A stretch of 64,000 nucleotides of DNA from UBA8752 sp965659115 (GCA_965659115.1 CBFHUP010000004.1:14145-78144), one strand, 5' to 3'; positions 8,010 to 17,999 are shown, counted from the stretch's first letter. Made by a program: numbers and translations. Notes: generated by a model not told the origin, from the letters alone.

Positions 8010-8525
8010 ATGGCTCCAAAAACACGCCTTGCGAAGGAGACCTTCGCCACGACCACCCACATTGTATTGCCCAACGACACCAACGTGTTGGGCAACCTCA
8101 TGGGCGGACAACTTCTGAACTGGATGGACATTGCATCGGCCATCAGTGCCAACCGCCACTGCCGCAGGGTGGTGGTCACTGCTGCCGTCAACAACGTTTC
8201 ATTCGACCAGCCCATTCGGCTCGGAGATACGGTCACCATTGAGGCCAAGGTCAGCCGCTCTTTCAGCAGCTCCATGGAAGTGTTCATGGAGGTATTTGTG
8301 GAGGACAATGCCACGGGCGAGCGTTCCAAATCCAACGAGGCCATGTACACCTTTGTGGCCGTAGACCAGCTTGGGGCTCCGATTGGAGTCCCGGAACTGA
8401 TTCCGGAAACGGAAGAAGAAAAGAACCGCTTTGACGGCGCCTTGCGCCGGCGTCAACTGCGCTTGATCCTCGCCGGTAAAATCAATCCACAAGACGCGAC
8501 CGAACTCAAGGCGCTGTTTGTTTGA
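8010..8525 (+). CDS. Acyl-CoA thioesterase (hotdog fold)
   Basis: A 171-residue single hotdog-domain protein. The segment LPNDTNVLGNLMGGQLLNWMD with the active-site Asn and Asp, followed by VVVTAAVNNVSFDQPIRLGD, is characteristic of the YciA/ACOT group that hydrolyses acyl-CoA. The frame extends 21 codons upstream, but ATG at 8010 (MAPKTRLAKETF) gives the usual family N-terminus. A possible promoter box, GACCTTTG, lies at 7982-7989. The 3' end overlaps the convergent glycosyltransferase gene by 20 bases. Confidence 0.88.
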   Translation: MAPKTRLAKETFATTTHIVLPNDTNVLGNLMGGQLLNWMDIASAISANRHCRRVVVTAAVNNVSFDQPIRLGDTVTIEAKVSRSFSSSMEVFMEVFVEDNATGERSKSNEAMYTFVAVDQLGAPIGVPELIPETEEEKNRFDGALRRRQLRLILAGKINPQDATELKALFV

Positions 8526-9549
8526 GCAAGGCCTCTATTTCAGCCACAATCCGATCTGGGGATACCCGCTCTGGGCAGCGCACCTTGTGTCGACAGCGGT
8601 CCCCCAGCCTGCTGCAAGGACGGTTCCGCTCCGGACCTTCCGGCTCGAGTTGAACGGTCCTTGGATGCGGCATCCAAGGACCCATGCCCAATGCGGGGGA
8701 AGTGCACCCCCATACGACCACCATGGGCACCTGAAGGGCGGCTCCTGCGTGCATGGCTCCAGTATCTCCTGCCACCAACAAGGCCCCCCTTCGAATCACC
8801 TCAAAGGTTGCTGACCACGTCGCCACCCCGCAGTGGTTGATCACGTCGCCGTCGGGATGACCTGCCAAGAGTTTAGCACCCATGGCAGCCTCCTCTGGAC
8901 CTCCGATCAGGTCCACAGACCTGCCGTGCGCTGTCAAATGGGCCAGAATGGTGCGCCAATGCTGCAGCGGGATGGCCTTCCCAACGTGTGCCGCCCCCAA
9001 GGCCAGCACCACCCGACTGCTGAGAGAAGGGGAGGTGATCGGAGGGCCTTCAGCTGCACATTCGGGCAACGCCAACGCGCCCACATCACCACGACCTCCC
9101 AGCGCCGATAGGGCATCGCCGAATGGAGTCAGGGTCTTCAAATAGCGCTCAACCACATGCTCCTTTCCCAACCTATTGAGACCAAAACGGACGAGCAAAA
9201 TCTTCTCCCAGCTTTTCTTGTCGACGGTCAGGTCGAGCGTGCCTTCCTTTCTGAGGGCCCTCTTGATGAAACCCGAACGGGCACTCGCATGCAGGTCTAT
9301 GACATAGTGAAAGCCGACTTCCACCAAGGCCTCTTCTACCTCTGCTGTGGTCTTGTCGATTGTCCACACTTGGTGCAGACCAGGCAACCCTTGCAAGGCC
9401 TCGGCATACGCCGACTTCGTCAAGTAATGGACTTCGACCTCCCCCTCCAACATGGCGTGCAAGGCGCGCACCACGGGAGACGTGAGGATCACATCTCCCA
9501 TGCTGGAGAACCGGACGACGAGGACACGTGTGGGGCCTGTCTGCGACAT
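8506..9549 (-). CDS. Glycosyltransferase family 9 (heptosyltransferase-like)
   Basis: A 347-residue GT-B protein. The N-terminal VLVVRFSSMGDVILTSPVVR is the classic start of ADP-heptose:LPS heptosyltransferases. The second domain has VVLALGAAHVGKAIPLQHW, LIGGPEE and the donor-site GDTGAMHAGAALQVPMVVVWG motif. It would add a sugar to the lipopolysaccharide or lipooligosaccharide core on the inner face of the inner membrane. The acceptor is not deducible. The C-terminus overlaps the convergent thioesterase gene by 20 bases. Confidence 0.88.
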   Translation of the reverse strand: MSQTGPTRVLVVRFSSMGDVILTSPVVRALHAMLEGEVEVHYLTKSAYAEALQGLPGLHQVWTIDKTTAEVEEALVEVGFHYVIDLHASARSGFIKRALRKEGTLDLTVDKKSWEKILLVRFGLNRLGKEHVVERYLKTLTPFGDALSALGGRGDVGALALPECAAEGPPITSPSLSSRVVLALGAAHVGKAIPLQHWRTILAHLTAHGRSVDLIGGPEEAAMGAKLLAGHPDGDVINHCGVATWSATFEVIRRGALLVAGDTGAMHAGAALQVPMVVVWGCTSPALGMGPWMPHPRTVQLEPEGPERNRPCSRLGDRCRHKVRCPERVSPDRIVAEIEALLKQTAP

Positions 9550-9569
9550 CGGCGGGAAGGTAGTCCTTG

Positions 9570-9606
9570 AAATGCAGGAAGCCGCCCCCTTTCGGGAGCG
9601 GCTTCC
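9570..9606 (-). terminator. Probable terminator of the giant secreted-protein gene
   Basis: A 9-bp perfect inverted repeat (GGAAGCCGC / GCGGCTTCC, 9577-9585 and 9598-9606), with a further CCC/GGG pairing inside the loop, lies 41 bases past the stop of the minus-strand gene. Only a weak T-rich stretch (TGCATTTC) follows, so efficiency is uncertain. Confidence 0.5.
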
Positions 9607-9647
9607 GCCTCAAGCGATTTGGTGAAACGCTTTCCTCTAGTCTGGAA

Positions 9648-12600
9648 TCACTCAGAAACCAGGAGCTTCTTGACCACGATGTAGTCGGAACTGGACAGGC
9701 GTACCTGGTACATTCCGCTGGACAGCGTGTTGGCGTCAATGTCGAGCACATACTGCACATCTTCAGAGGCGTTGCCGTCGAACAACTCCTGTACGAATTG
9801 ACCTCCCATGGTGTACAGGTCAATGCGCAGGCGCATGTTGTTGGTCACCACGAATCCGAGCGTGCTGTAGTCGTTGGTTGGGTTGGGCTGCAAACCTGTG
9901 ATGCGGATAGGATCCTTCAAGCTGCTCACACCACCTGTGATGTCGATGGGGGTGTGGCCACCTTGACCACCACTGACCGTCACATTGTCGAGGTTGTCAA
10001 ACTCTCCGGTTCCCAAATCGGTGTAGTCGAATTCAGTGCTGTTTCCACAATCATCGGTGATGGTGTAGCTGTAATCGATCTGCCATCCGAGGCAGCAGTC
10101 CATGTCGAAGAAGATGTCACCACTGGAGGACAAGATGCCCTGGCTGAGTCCATCCACAATGAGCTCACCGGTGTAGAAGAACCAAGCGCTACCACCGTAG
10201 TTCTCGTTCTTGTTGTTGGCGCCTTCACCGATCTGCAGACCATAGTAAGCGTTCAACGGCTGGTGCTGCAATGTGAATTCAGACCCGGCGTATGCTCCGG
10301 TACCAGACATGGTACCGCCAGCTCCCATCACGTAGTAGACCCACTCGGTCCAGATTTCGATGCCTGGGAAGATGTCCGCACAATCCTTCTTGTAGTTGTG
10401 CATGCCTGGCTCAGCGAGCCATTCGTTCCAGTCATGTCCTCCTTCGTAGATCGCGTCGAAGATGAATCCATCTCCGTTCACATCAGCCACCTCAAGCACA
10501 ATGCGCATGGTGCTGTCTGGAGCGATCTCGATGATGCTGCTTCCGCCTTCGACTATGGTGAAGGACTCGGCACCGGGGAAGTTGAACAAACGCACAGCTT
10601 CTGGAGCACGGTCGTCGCAAGTTTCTCCATTGTCGATGGCCTCCACCGTAGCAGGCATGCAGAAGTTCGCGATGTCATCCGTAGGAAGGTAGCCGCTCTC
10701 AACAGAGGAGAATTCCAACGTCACTTCACTGTCGCAGTTGTCGCCGAATTGAACGTCGCAAGCTGCAGGAATCTCGATGAAGTCGAAGATGTCATTCAAG
10801 CCATTCTGATTGTCATCACCACAGGCGTACTCCACCACTTCGTCGTTGCTGATGTCACATGTGGAGGTAAACTGTGGTGCCATCTGGTCGAGGACGGTGA
10901 TGTCCTGGCTGGTGGTCACCGTGTTCTCGTTGCCACAGTCATCGGTCGCAACGCTGGTCCAAGTACGTGTGAACGTATAGCTTCCTTCGTCAGCGCTGTC
11001 TCCATCGCTGCAAGTCTGGACGTTTGGAGTGTCCGTGAATGTCAATACGTTGGCTACGTCGCTGTCACAGTTGTCATCCGTCGTGATGGCGGGGATTCCT
11101 GTCGCTGAATCGCTGCGGTCCGTCTCGCAAGCACCGTCGAGGTAAAGCGTGACAGGGTCAAGCGTCTCGATGGTTTGAGAAGGATTCACATTGTCCTGAA
11201 CCGTGATCAGCTGATCCACACTCGTAGATGTGCTGTTGCCGCAGTCATCGGTCGCAGTGAAGTTGAACGTACGGGTAAAGACATAGCTTCCATCCAACTG
11301 ATCGTCGTCACCACCACAGGTATACTCAGGGGCACTGTCCGAGAAATCTGTGTCCACCGTGACATCACTGTCGCAAGCATCGCTCGTGGTGTGTGAAGCA
11401 TAACCCAGTGCGATAGTGCTCAGATCAGCCTCACAGTTTGCATCCAATTGCACCACTTGAGCAGCAGGAGCAGTAGCGCTCAAGTCTGGAGCGGTCACAT
11501 CCGTCACTGTAATGGTCTGAACGTGTGTCTCGGTGTCCGTGTTGCCACAGTCGTCCGTAGCCACTGCCGTCCATGTCCGAGTAAAGACGTATGAACCCTC
11601 TGCCAGACCGTCAGCATCACTGCAGGTGTACATCGTGTCTGTATCGGCGTAGGTGATGCTGATGCTCACATCAGTGTCACAGTTGTCCGTTGCTGTGGCT
11701 GTGGCCTGACCTGCCGCGGAAGGCGATGTGTCGGCCGTGCATGCAGCAGAGAGGTCTGTGGCATAGGTATCAGGACAGCTGATGTCCACCACAGGGTTGA
11801 TCTCGTCGTTCACTGTGAACTGCTGATCGTGGACCTGGACGTTTTCGTTTCCACTGTCGTCGGTTGCTACTGCAGTCCAAGTCCTGGTGAAAGTGAAGTT
11901 GCCTTCGGCGGTGTCGTCGCCGACACAGCTGTAAATCGGAGCAGAGTCGCTGTGTGAGATTGCGATGATCACGGTTCCATCACAGTTGTCAGAAGCTTCG
12001 GCTGTTACCATGTCCAAGCTGAGGTCAGCGTCGCATGCCTCGTTCAACAATTCAACGCGGTCCGCTGGCCAATCCACGGTCATGCTTGGCGCAATCGCAT
12101 CGGTCACCGTAATCACATGCTCACAATAGCTGTTGGACTTCCAGTTTTCGTTTTCGCAGGCGTCCATAGAGGAGAACACGCGGGTAAACTGGTAGCTTCC
12201 GTTGTGGTCATCATCTTCGTTGCCGTAGATGTAGTCAGCACCATCGGTATCGGCCTCAGAAGGCAAGTCCATGAACATGATGTCCTCGAAAGTGACCTCA
12301 GGGTTGTCGTCACAGTTGTCGGTCACGGTCGCCATACCTGTCGCATCCGTGCTCAAATCTGTGGTGCAGTTCTCGTCGAGGAACACCTCGATGTCCTGCG
12401 GACAGAAGTCAAACTCAGGGGCCAAGGTGTCGACTGTAGCGACGTACTGGATGGCGGACTCCGACTGGTTTCCACTGTCGTCTGTCACGTACCAAATCCG
12501 TACATAGGTGCCTGGGCAAGATCCTGAAGTCAAGAACGCCATCGAAATGTTGTAGCTCAACTCAGTGTCGCAATTGTCGTTGGCATGCAACGGCAAGACA

Positions 12601-15600
12601 CTGGTATCATAGGGATCTGGCATATCACCACAGGTGATCGGAGCTGGATAAAGCTCATCTGGATTGCCATCAAACATGGGAGCCTCCGTATCTGTGAAGG
12701 TCAACTCCTGGGTGCAGGTCTGTACCGTTTGGTTGTTGCAATTGTCTGTAGCCGTCACCGTGAAGGTCCGGGTCAAGAGTTGGTCTCCTTGATTGTCGGA
12801 GTCGGAGTCTGTGATTGTGCTTAACTCGACTACGGTGTCAGAATAGGTGTATTCTACAGTCACGTCTCCGTCACAGTTGTCGCTGGTGACAAATGAAGGC
12901 TCACCGTTGGTCGCAATACTGAGGTCTGCTTCATCAAAGCAAACATTGGTATAGAGAATGGCCGCTGGGCAGGTAATGCTCAAGCTTGGAGCCTGCGTAT
13001 CCTGGACCTCAATGGTCTGAGACTGGAGGTGCACGTTGCCTGCGCAGTCCGAAGTCTCCCATGTGCGGGTCAAGGTATAGGTGTCCTCACAGGCACCGTC
13101 CGTGCGCACTTCCTCCACAAATGCGATCTCTGGACCGCTGTCACAGTTGTCCATCGCTTCCAGTGAAGCCAGTGGAGCAATGGCGGGGACCGCATCGCAT
13201 TCTACCGTTTCATCTGCTGGGAATGCAGTGAATTCCGGTGCCGTTGTGTCCTCGATCGTGATGTATTGGATGTGCTCGGTATAGTTGTCTGAGCAATCCG
13301 TCGTGGAGTAGGTACGCTTAATGGTGTATTCCTGAAGGCAAGGTGTGGTCAAGATCAAGTCCTGATAGCTGACCACTGCTTCAGCATCACAGTTGTCCAT
13401 GGCCTCGGCGTGCATGCCGTCACCTGGAGTGAACTCTGGCACTGCGTAGAACTCACCCAATTCGTGTTGCACAAATCCTGTGAGATCCGCATCGTCGCAC
13501 TGCAAGGTGTAGTCGGCTGAAGCCAAGGTCCACTCGGCAGAAGTGCGGTCGGTCACCACCAAGATCTGCTGGAACGTAGAGACGTTTCCGCACATGTCAG
13601 TAGCGGTATAGTCGATGATGTAGTCATCCCAGCATCCGGCAGAAAGTGGAGTGCATTCCACATCGACATGGCTCAACTCGCAGTTGTCCATGACCGTCAC
13701 AAGCCCCACGCTGTTCAGATACTCGTATGAGCAGTCCATCCAGAGGTCACATTCGAGGGTGTCCACACCATCAGCGAGGAACGAAGGCGCGATGGCGTCT
13801 TCGATGTCAATGCGCTGGGTGTCTGTTTCGACCGTGGCGTTTCCACAGCTGTCCGTAGCCATGGCAGTCCAAGTCCGGATGATGCCGTAGCAACCTGTGC
13901 TGATGCTGTCCACGATGACGTCGCTGTGCTCCAAACCGGTATCGGCCAAGTCACAGTTGTCAGAGTATTGGGTTGATGCAGTACCTGTATTGGATGGATC
14001 CAAATCCACGTAACACAAACCATTGACGTTCAGCGTCAAGTCTGAAGGTGCAGTCACCATAACTTCTGGGACCGTGTTGTCTTCAATCGTGATGGCTTGG
14101 ACGTGATACGTCTGGTTGCCAAAGCAGTCTGTCGCGACCCAAGTGCGGTTCAAGACCCGGCAGCTGCTCGCGGTGTAAGAAGCTGTGGTCTGACCGACCA
14201 ATTCAACGCATACGTAAACCGTGTTGCCATCTGCAAATCCAGCAGTGTTGGGGTCAAATCCAGCAGCACATCCATACTCGCTGTCGTCGCAATTGTCCGA
14301 GAACAACACCACTTCGTCTGAGGCTGGGTTGTCGATCAACCACTGCTCGCTTTCGTCGCAAGTCAATGTGAGGTCTGCACCACCAGAAACATAAGTAGGG
14401 GCCGTCACGTCGTTGCGGGTAACCGTTTGGACGATTTCAGTGGCCACGTTGCATTGTTCGTCAAAGGCGATGTAGTGGAACTCCACATACTCACCCGCCA
14501 TGCAATCTGTTGGCAATGTGCAGCTTGGCTCGAGTGTAGCGATCACGTCACCTGCAAAGCCCATAGCATCCTCTCCAGCGATGGATCCAGACCAGCTGAA
14601 CCAACCTGAGAATCCGTTGTCGTCACAGTTGTGGTTGTTGGCACCATCGCCGAGCTGGAAACCGAAGTATTCGCTGGCTGGTTGGTGGTTAAAGTGGATC
14701 AACGTTCCGAAGTCCCAAGCACCAGGCCCACCCTCAGCGTAGGAGGCTTCGTTGTTCAAGGTGTACATGGTCCAGAGGTCTGTGTTGACCGCACAACCAT
14801 AGTCGTTCTTGAATCCACCAGCCCAATCGGCGCCGACAGCACGGCCTTCGAAGAAGAGGTGAATCTCCAAACGGAGGTCGTTGTCATTCTTGTCCATCAC
14901 AGTACCCTGCATCAAGGCTGTTCCGTTTTCGAACTGCTCGAAAGACACCCCGCCATTGGCGACGTCCTCGATGAAGTAATGTCCAGCACCCATGTCGCCG
15001 TTCATGTCGTAGAACTGCAGCAAAGCGTCAGGGCCGTTGTTGAAGTTGGCGTCGTCACCAGCGGTGATGGCATTCCATACCTGTGTGGTTCCACCACCTG
15101 TGCAGATTTGGTTGCGGCCATCCGTGCGGTTCTTCACGGTCACCACGTTGTCAAGCTCGAGGTCGTTGCATCCAAATGCCGTAGCTGAGGCGGCTGTAGC
15201 TGCCACCAAATCGCCCTCGCATTCCACTTCGTAGTCGGCCAAATCGCCGTCGATGTCCAAGTTGGCACAGCCCAAGCATGGATCTGCGCTTTCCAGAGGA
15301 ATGACCCTGTCGATGGCGTACAAATAGCTGTTGGTGTTAAACTGATAGGCACCGTTCAGGATGATGTAAGCTTCTCCAGTGGCACTCACCAGACGCTCAT
15401 CACCCTCAGCTTCTGTGTAGGTGAATTCTTCGCCGTAGTAATTGAGGTAGACTTCGCCTTCGGTCATCAGTTCGCAGAGGCCAACGAAAATGTGTCCGAC
15501 AAGGAGATCGCCCAACACACCCTGAGACAGTGCGTTCAGGTTGTATCCAGCCTCGCCCCATGCTGCGTCCACTGGCAAGAACAGAGATCCGCAGTCGGTC

Positions 15601-17999
15601 TCCAAACTGGAGGGAACCACGAGGTCTCCGTTTCCAGACAGGATGAGACCTTCAATGAGGAAATCAGAAGGACTTTCCAGGGCGTCAATGAGCAAGGCAA
15701 CCGTACTGTCGATGGCAGCACCATCGTTCAGTGCGACTTCTACTGCACCACCGGTAACGGTAAGCGCCTCGTCTTCATTACAGATGTCATCGTCATCGAG
15801 GTCATTCAAGCATCCTCCTTCACAATCCACATAGTCAGCGCCGAAGAGGTCGATGGGGTATTCACAAGGGCCTGCGTCCGTTGCCGCAGGATTGTAGTTA
15901 CACGCAGTTTCATCTTGGCAGCCTTCGATTTCGAACGGATCACAAGTCCCGTCTCCGTCTGTGTCAACCAGGCAGTTCCCATCACAATCGTAACCTGAAT
16001 CTGCGTAGACACATGAACCATCATTGTCAGTAGCACTGGCTGAGAAGTTGCATGCTGTGTCATCGTCACACCCTCCTACCTCTTCTTCATCACAAACGCC
16101 ATCCCCATCGGTATCGTTCAGGCATTCACCCTCACAATTGACAATGTTTGAAGGATATCCGTCAGGATAAGTGCAAAGGTCATCGTTGGTGTCTGTGAAA
16201 TCACCCGCATTACATGCGTTCGGGTCGGTACAACCCGCCAGCTCTTCTTCGTCGCAGACGCCGTCGCCGTCTTCGTCGTTCAGACATGCACCATCACAGT
16301 CCACATAATCGAGGCCGTAAAGGTCAATGGGGTATGAACAGGATCCGTCGTTGTCGGTAGCAGAAGCACTGAAGTTGCAGGCCATTTCATCGTCGCAGCC
16401 GCCGACTTCGTCCTCGTCACACACGCCGTCTCCGTCGGTGTCATTGATGCAAGCACCATCGCAATCGACAATGTTGGTGGGATACCCATCGGGATAGGTG
16501 CAAAGGGTGTTGTCCGTATCGGAGAAGTCACCCGTGTTGCAGGCCTCCTCGTCTGTACATCCGGCCACCTCAAGCTCATCACAGATACCGTCTTCGTCCG
16601 CGTCGTTCAAACACGCGCCATCGCAATCCAAGTAATCCTCGGCTGGATAGGTACATGACCCATCGCTGTCCGTAGCCGCTGGGTTGTAGTTACACGCCGT
16701 CTCGTCCTCACAACCTGCAACCTCTTCTTCGTTACAGATACCATCAGCATCATCGTCACTCAAGCAATTGCCTCCGCAATCGACAATGTTGTTGGGATAG
16801 CCGGCGGGGAATTCACAGCTGCCATCATCGATGGTGGCTGAGGCATCATAGTTACAGGCGTTCACGTCGATACAACCGGCGCAACTTGTAAACTCACAAC
16901 TGGCATCGTCGGCATTGGCCAACGGGTTGTAGTTACATGCCGTTTGATCCGTGCAACCGTCAATCTGGTCCACATCGCAAATGCCGTTATCATCGGTATC
17001 TCCATCCGTGATACCCCCCTCACCATCGCAGGAATCACAATCATCGGTCAGCAAGACGCAAGAACCGTCGTCATCCGTCGCCAAGGCGTTGTAGTTACAT
17101 GCCTCCTCATTCTGACAACCGAGAACCTCTTCTTCATCGCAAATGCCGTCTCCATCGGTGTCGCTCAAACAAGCACCTAAGCAGTCAACGTAAATGCTGC
17201 CGTAGAGGTCCAAGGGGAATTCGCAGGAACCATCGTCGTCTGTTGCCAGCTCGTCATAGTTACAGGCGGTAGCGTCGGTACAGCCTAGGACTGGGCCGCC
17301 TGCTCCGAAATAAAAGGTGTCCCGGAATTCGTTGGCTCCATCTCCTTCGATGAAGACTTGGCAGTACAATTGACCGCTCAAATCACCGGTGGTGGTGAAT
17401 TGACCCACCAAAACGCGCAGGTCATCGCCGGCAACACCGTTGGAGTCTCCGTTCAGTGCATACCATGCTCCACCGATGGCATCGTCAATCGCGATGCTTG
17501 CACCAGCAGCACCGAAGCCGGGGTCGAAGTTGGTGGACCAGGGATTGTCACCTGATTGCACAATGGCCACCGCCGCTTCTCCGGCACCGGCATTGAAGGC
17601 CTGCTCCAATCCTACAGTGACCCAGCTGTCATAAGGCAGGTCAGGATAGAAGCCATACAAGACCGGGTTGATGCCGTTTGGAGTTGCTCCGCCCAATTCC
17701 GCATGGTAAAAATTGGTCGTGGTATTCACGAAGGTCTGATTTATTGCATCTCCAGAAACAGAGGACATGAAGTCCGTAGCATTGTTCATGGTGACATACA
17801 GACGGGTACAGCTGTGTCCCGTCAGGTCGATCGCTCCGAGGGGACCGACAACAAGGCCGATGTCTTCACTGACAACCTCAACTTCGAGGTCATAGCCTTC
17901 GGGGGCTGGAGCGGAATTCACAACGACTTGTTGTTGTGAAAAAACGGTGGTCAGGCAGCAGAAGAGGGCTGCAACCAGATTGATGGTTTTGGACATCAT
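9648..17999 (-). CDS. Giant T9SS-secreted repeat protein (TSP3-like + HYR-like, type A sorting domain)
   Basis: A 2783-residue protein. In order: a signal peptide (about residues 1-21, ending VFS/QQQ); an N-terminal beta-rich domain (about 22-235); ten Cys-rich repeats of the type GCxDxxACNYxxxATxDDGSC alternating with Ca2+-loop-like DTDGDGxCDEEE strings (about 236-745); a domain near 750-970; an unrecognised module (about 975-1160); about thirteen HYR-like immunoglobulin-fold repeats, each starting DxxAPxF and containing DNCD and DxCGN motifs (about 1190-2430); a second copy of the unrecognised module (about 2466-2630); and a C-terminal type A sorting domain (about 2705-2783, PNPTNDYSTLGF, GMYQVRL). 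It should be exported by T9SS and attached to the cell surface or released; an adhesive or structural role is likely but inferred. The start is the first of two adjacent ATGs. Monocistronic. Confidence 0.9.
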   Translation of the reverse strand: MMSKTINLVAALFCCLTTVFSQQQVVVNSAPAPEGYDLEVEVVSEDIGLVVGPLGAIDLTGHSCTRLYVTMNNATDFMSSVSGDAINQTFVNTTTNFYHAELGGATPNGINPVLYGFYPDLPYDSWVTVGLEQAFNAGAGEAAVAIVQSGDNPWSTNFDPGFGAAGASIAIDDAIGGAWYALNGDSNGVAGDDLRVLVGQFTTTGDLSGQLYCQVFIEGDGANEFRDTFYFGAGGPVLGCTDATACNYDELATDDDGSCEFPLDLYGSIYVDCLGACLSDTDGDGICDEEEVLGCQNEEACNYNALATDDDGSCVLLTDDCDSCDGEGGITDGDTDDNGICDVDQIDGCTDQTACNYNPLANADDASCEFTSCAGCIDVNACNYDASATIDDGSCEFPAGYPNNIVDCGGNCLSDDDADGICNEEEVAGCEDETACNYNPAATDSDGSCTYPAEDYLDCDGACLNDADEDGICDELEVAGCTDEEACNTGDFSDTDNTLCTYPDGYPTNIVDCDGACINDTDGDGVCDEDEVGGCDDEMACNFSASATDNDGSCSYPIDLYGLDYVDCDGACLNDEDGDGVCDEEELAGCTDPNACNAGDFTDTNDDLCTYPDGYPSNIVNCEGECLNDTDGDGVCDEEEVGGCDDDTACNFSASATDNDGSCVYADSGYDCDGNCLVDTDGDGTCDPFEIEGCQDETACNYNPAATDAGPCEYPIDLFGADYVDCEGGCLNDLDDDDICNEDEALTVTGGAVEVALNDGAAIDSTVALLIDALESPSDFLIEGLILSGNGDLVVPSSLETDCGSLFLPVDAAWGEAGYNLNALSQGVLGDLLVGHIFVGLCELMTEGEVYLNYYGEEFTYTEAEGDERLVSATGEAYIILNGAYQFNTNSYLYAIDRVIPLESADPCLGCANLDIDGDLADYEVECEGDLVAATAASATAFGCNDLELDNVVTVKNRTDGRNQICTGGGTTQVWNAITAGDDANFNNGPDALLQFYDMNGDMGAGHYFIEDVANGGVSFEQFENGTALMQGTVMDKNDNDLRLEIHLFFEGRAVGADWAGGFKNDYGCAVNTDLWTMYTLNNEASYAEGGPGAWDFGTLIHFNHQPASEYFGFQLGDGANNHNCDDNGFSGWFSWSGSIAGEDAMGFAGDVIATLEPSCTLPTDCMAGEYVEFHYIAFDEQCNVATEIVQTVTRNDVTAPTYVSGGADLTLTCDESEQWLIDNPASDEVVLFSDNCDDSEYGCAAGFDPNTAGFADGNTVYVCVELVGQTTASYTASSCRVLNRTWVATDCFGNQTYHVQAITIEDNTVPEVMVTAPSDLTLNVNGLCYVDLDPSNTGTASTQYSDNCDLADTGLEHSDVIVDSISTGCYGIIRTWTAMATDSCGNATVETDTQRIDIEDAIAPSFLADGVDTLECDLWMDCSYEYLNSVGLVTVMDNCELSHVDVECTPLSAGCWDDYIIDYTATDMCGNVSTFQQILVVTDRTSAEWTLASADYTLQCDDADLTGFVQHELGEFYAVPEFTPGDGMHAEAMDNCDAEAVVSYQDLILTTPCLQEYTIKRTYSTTDCSDNYTEHIQYITIEDTTAPEFTAFPADETVECDAVPAIAPLASLEAMDNCDSGPEIAFVEEVRTDGACEDTYTLTRTWETSDCAGNVHLQSQTIEVQDTQAPSLSITCPAAILYTNVCFDEADLSIATNGEPSFVTSDNCDGDVTVEYTYSDTVVELSTITDSDSDNQGDQLLTRTFTVTATDNCNNQTVQTCTQELTFTDTEAPMFDGNPDELYPAPITCGDMPDPYDTSVLPLHANDNCDTELSYNISMAFLTSGSCPGTYVRIWYVTDDSGNQSESAIQYVATVDTLAPEFDFCPQDIEVFLDENCTTDLSTDATGMATVTDNCDDNPEVTFEDIMFMDLPSEADTDGADYIYGNEDDDHNGSYQFTRVFSSMDACENENWKSNSYCEHVITVTDAIAPSMTVDWPADRVELLNEACDADLSLDMVTAEASDNCDGTVIIAISHSDSAPIYSCVGDDTAEGNFTFTRTWTAVATDDSGNENVQVHDQQFTVNDEINPVVDISCPDTYATDLSAACTADTSPSAAGQATATATDNCDTDVSISITYADTDTMYTCSDADGLAEGSYVFTRTWTAVATDDCGNTDTETHVQTITVTDVTAPDLSATAPAAQVVQLDANCEADLSTIALGYASHTTSDACDSDVTVDTDFSDSAPEYTCGGDDDQLDGSYVFTRTFNFTATDDCGNSTSTSVDQLITVQDNVNPSQTIETLDPVTLYLDGACETDRSDSATGIPAITTDDNCDSDVANVLTFTDTPNVQTCSDGDSADEGSYTFTRTWTSVATDDCGNENTVTTSQDITVLDQMAPQFTSTCDISNDEVVEYACGDDNQNGLNDIFDFIEIPAACDVQFGDNCDSEVTLEFSSVESGYLPTDDIANFCMPATVEAIDNGETCDDRAPEAVRLFNFPGAESFTIVEGGSSIIEIAPDSTMRIVLEVADVNGDGFIFDAIYEGGHDWNEWLAEPGMHNYKKDCADIFPGIEIWTEWVYYVMGAGGTMSGTGAYAGSEFTLQHQPLNAYYGLQIGEGANNKNENYGGSAWFFYTGELIVDGLSQGILSSSGDIFFDMDCCLGWQIDYSYTITDDCGNSTEFDYTDLGTGEFDNLDNVTVSGGQGGHTPIDITGGVSSLKDPIRITGLQPNPTNDYSTLGFVVTNNMRLRIDLYTMGGQFVQELFDGNASEDVQYVLDIDANTLSSGMYQVRLSSSDYIVVKKLLVSE
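10090..10600 (-). repeat. Second copy of a duplicated module within the giant protein
   Basis: It encodes about residues 2466-2636. It shares with the copy at 14530-15080 the order: an acidic beta-rich start, a W-rich middle, then LQHQPLNAYYGLQIG, GANNKN, GGSAWFFYTG. I do not recognise the domain. Confidence 0.7.
10700..14425 (-). repeat. Block of about thirteen HYR-like repeats in the giant protein
   Basis: Repeats of roughly 85-110 residues each begin with a D(x)xAP motif and contain a central DNCD, a C-terminal RTWTA-like strand and DDCGN. The DNC codons recur as nearly the same DNA string (plus-strand cagttgtc) across the block, consistent with duplication. HYR domains are immunoglobulin-like and usually extracellular. 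Confidence 0.8.
14530..15080 (-). repeat. First copy of a duplicated module within the giant protein
   Basis: It encodes about residues 973-1157. Shared with the copy at 10090-10600: a W-rich middle and the string FNHQPASEYFGFQLG, GANNHN, GFSGWFSWSG. About 1300 residues separate the copies. Confidence 0.7.
15770..17290 (-). repeat. Ten Cys-rich, Ca2+-loop repeats in the giant protein
   Basis: Ten copies of a 21-residue unit, GCxDxxACNYxxxATxDDGSC, alternate with nine acidic DxDxDGxCDxxE loops like those of thrombospondin type 3 or EF-hand-like proteins. Copies 6 and 8 (ACNTGDF, ACNAGDF) and copies 7 and 9 (ACNFSASATDNDGSC) form a higher-order pair, showing a recent two-unit duplication. Probably a Ca2+-stabilised stalk. 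Confidence 0.8.

Noticed and set aside
9567..11108. A 513-codon plus-strand open frame
   Set aside because: It is antisense to the giant secreted protein, whose repeats and domains are clear. The frame is open because of the repetitive codon pattern of the real gene.
10700..17290. Regular repeats resembling a CRISPR or satellite array
   Set aside because: The repeats are in frame, vary in length and encode recognisable Ca2+ and HYR-like units; there are no uniform spacers.
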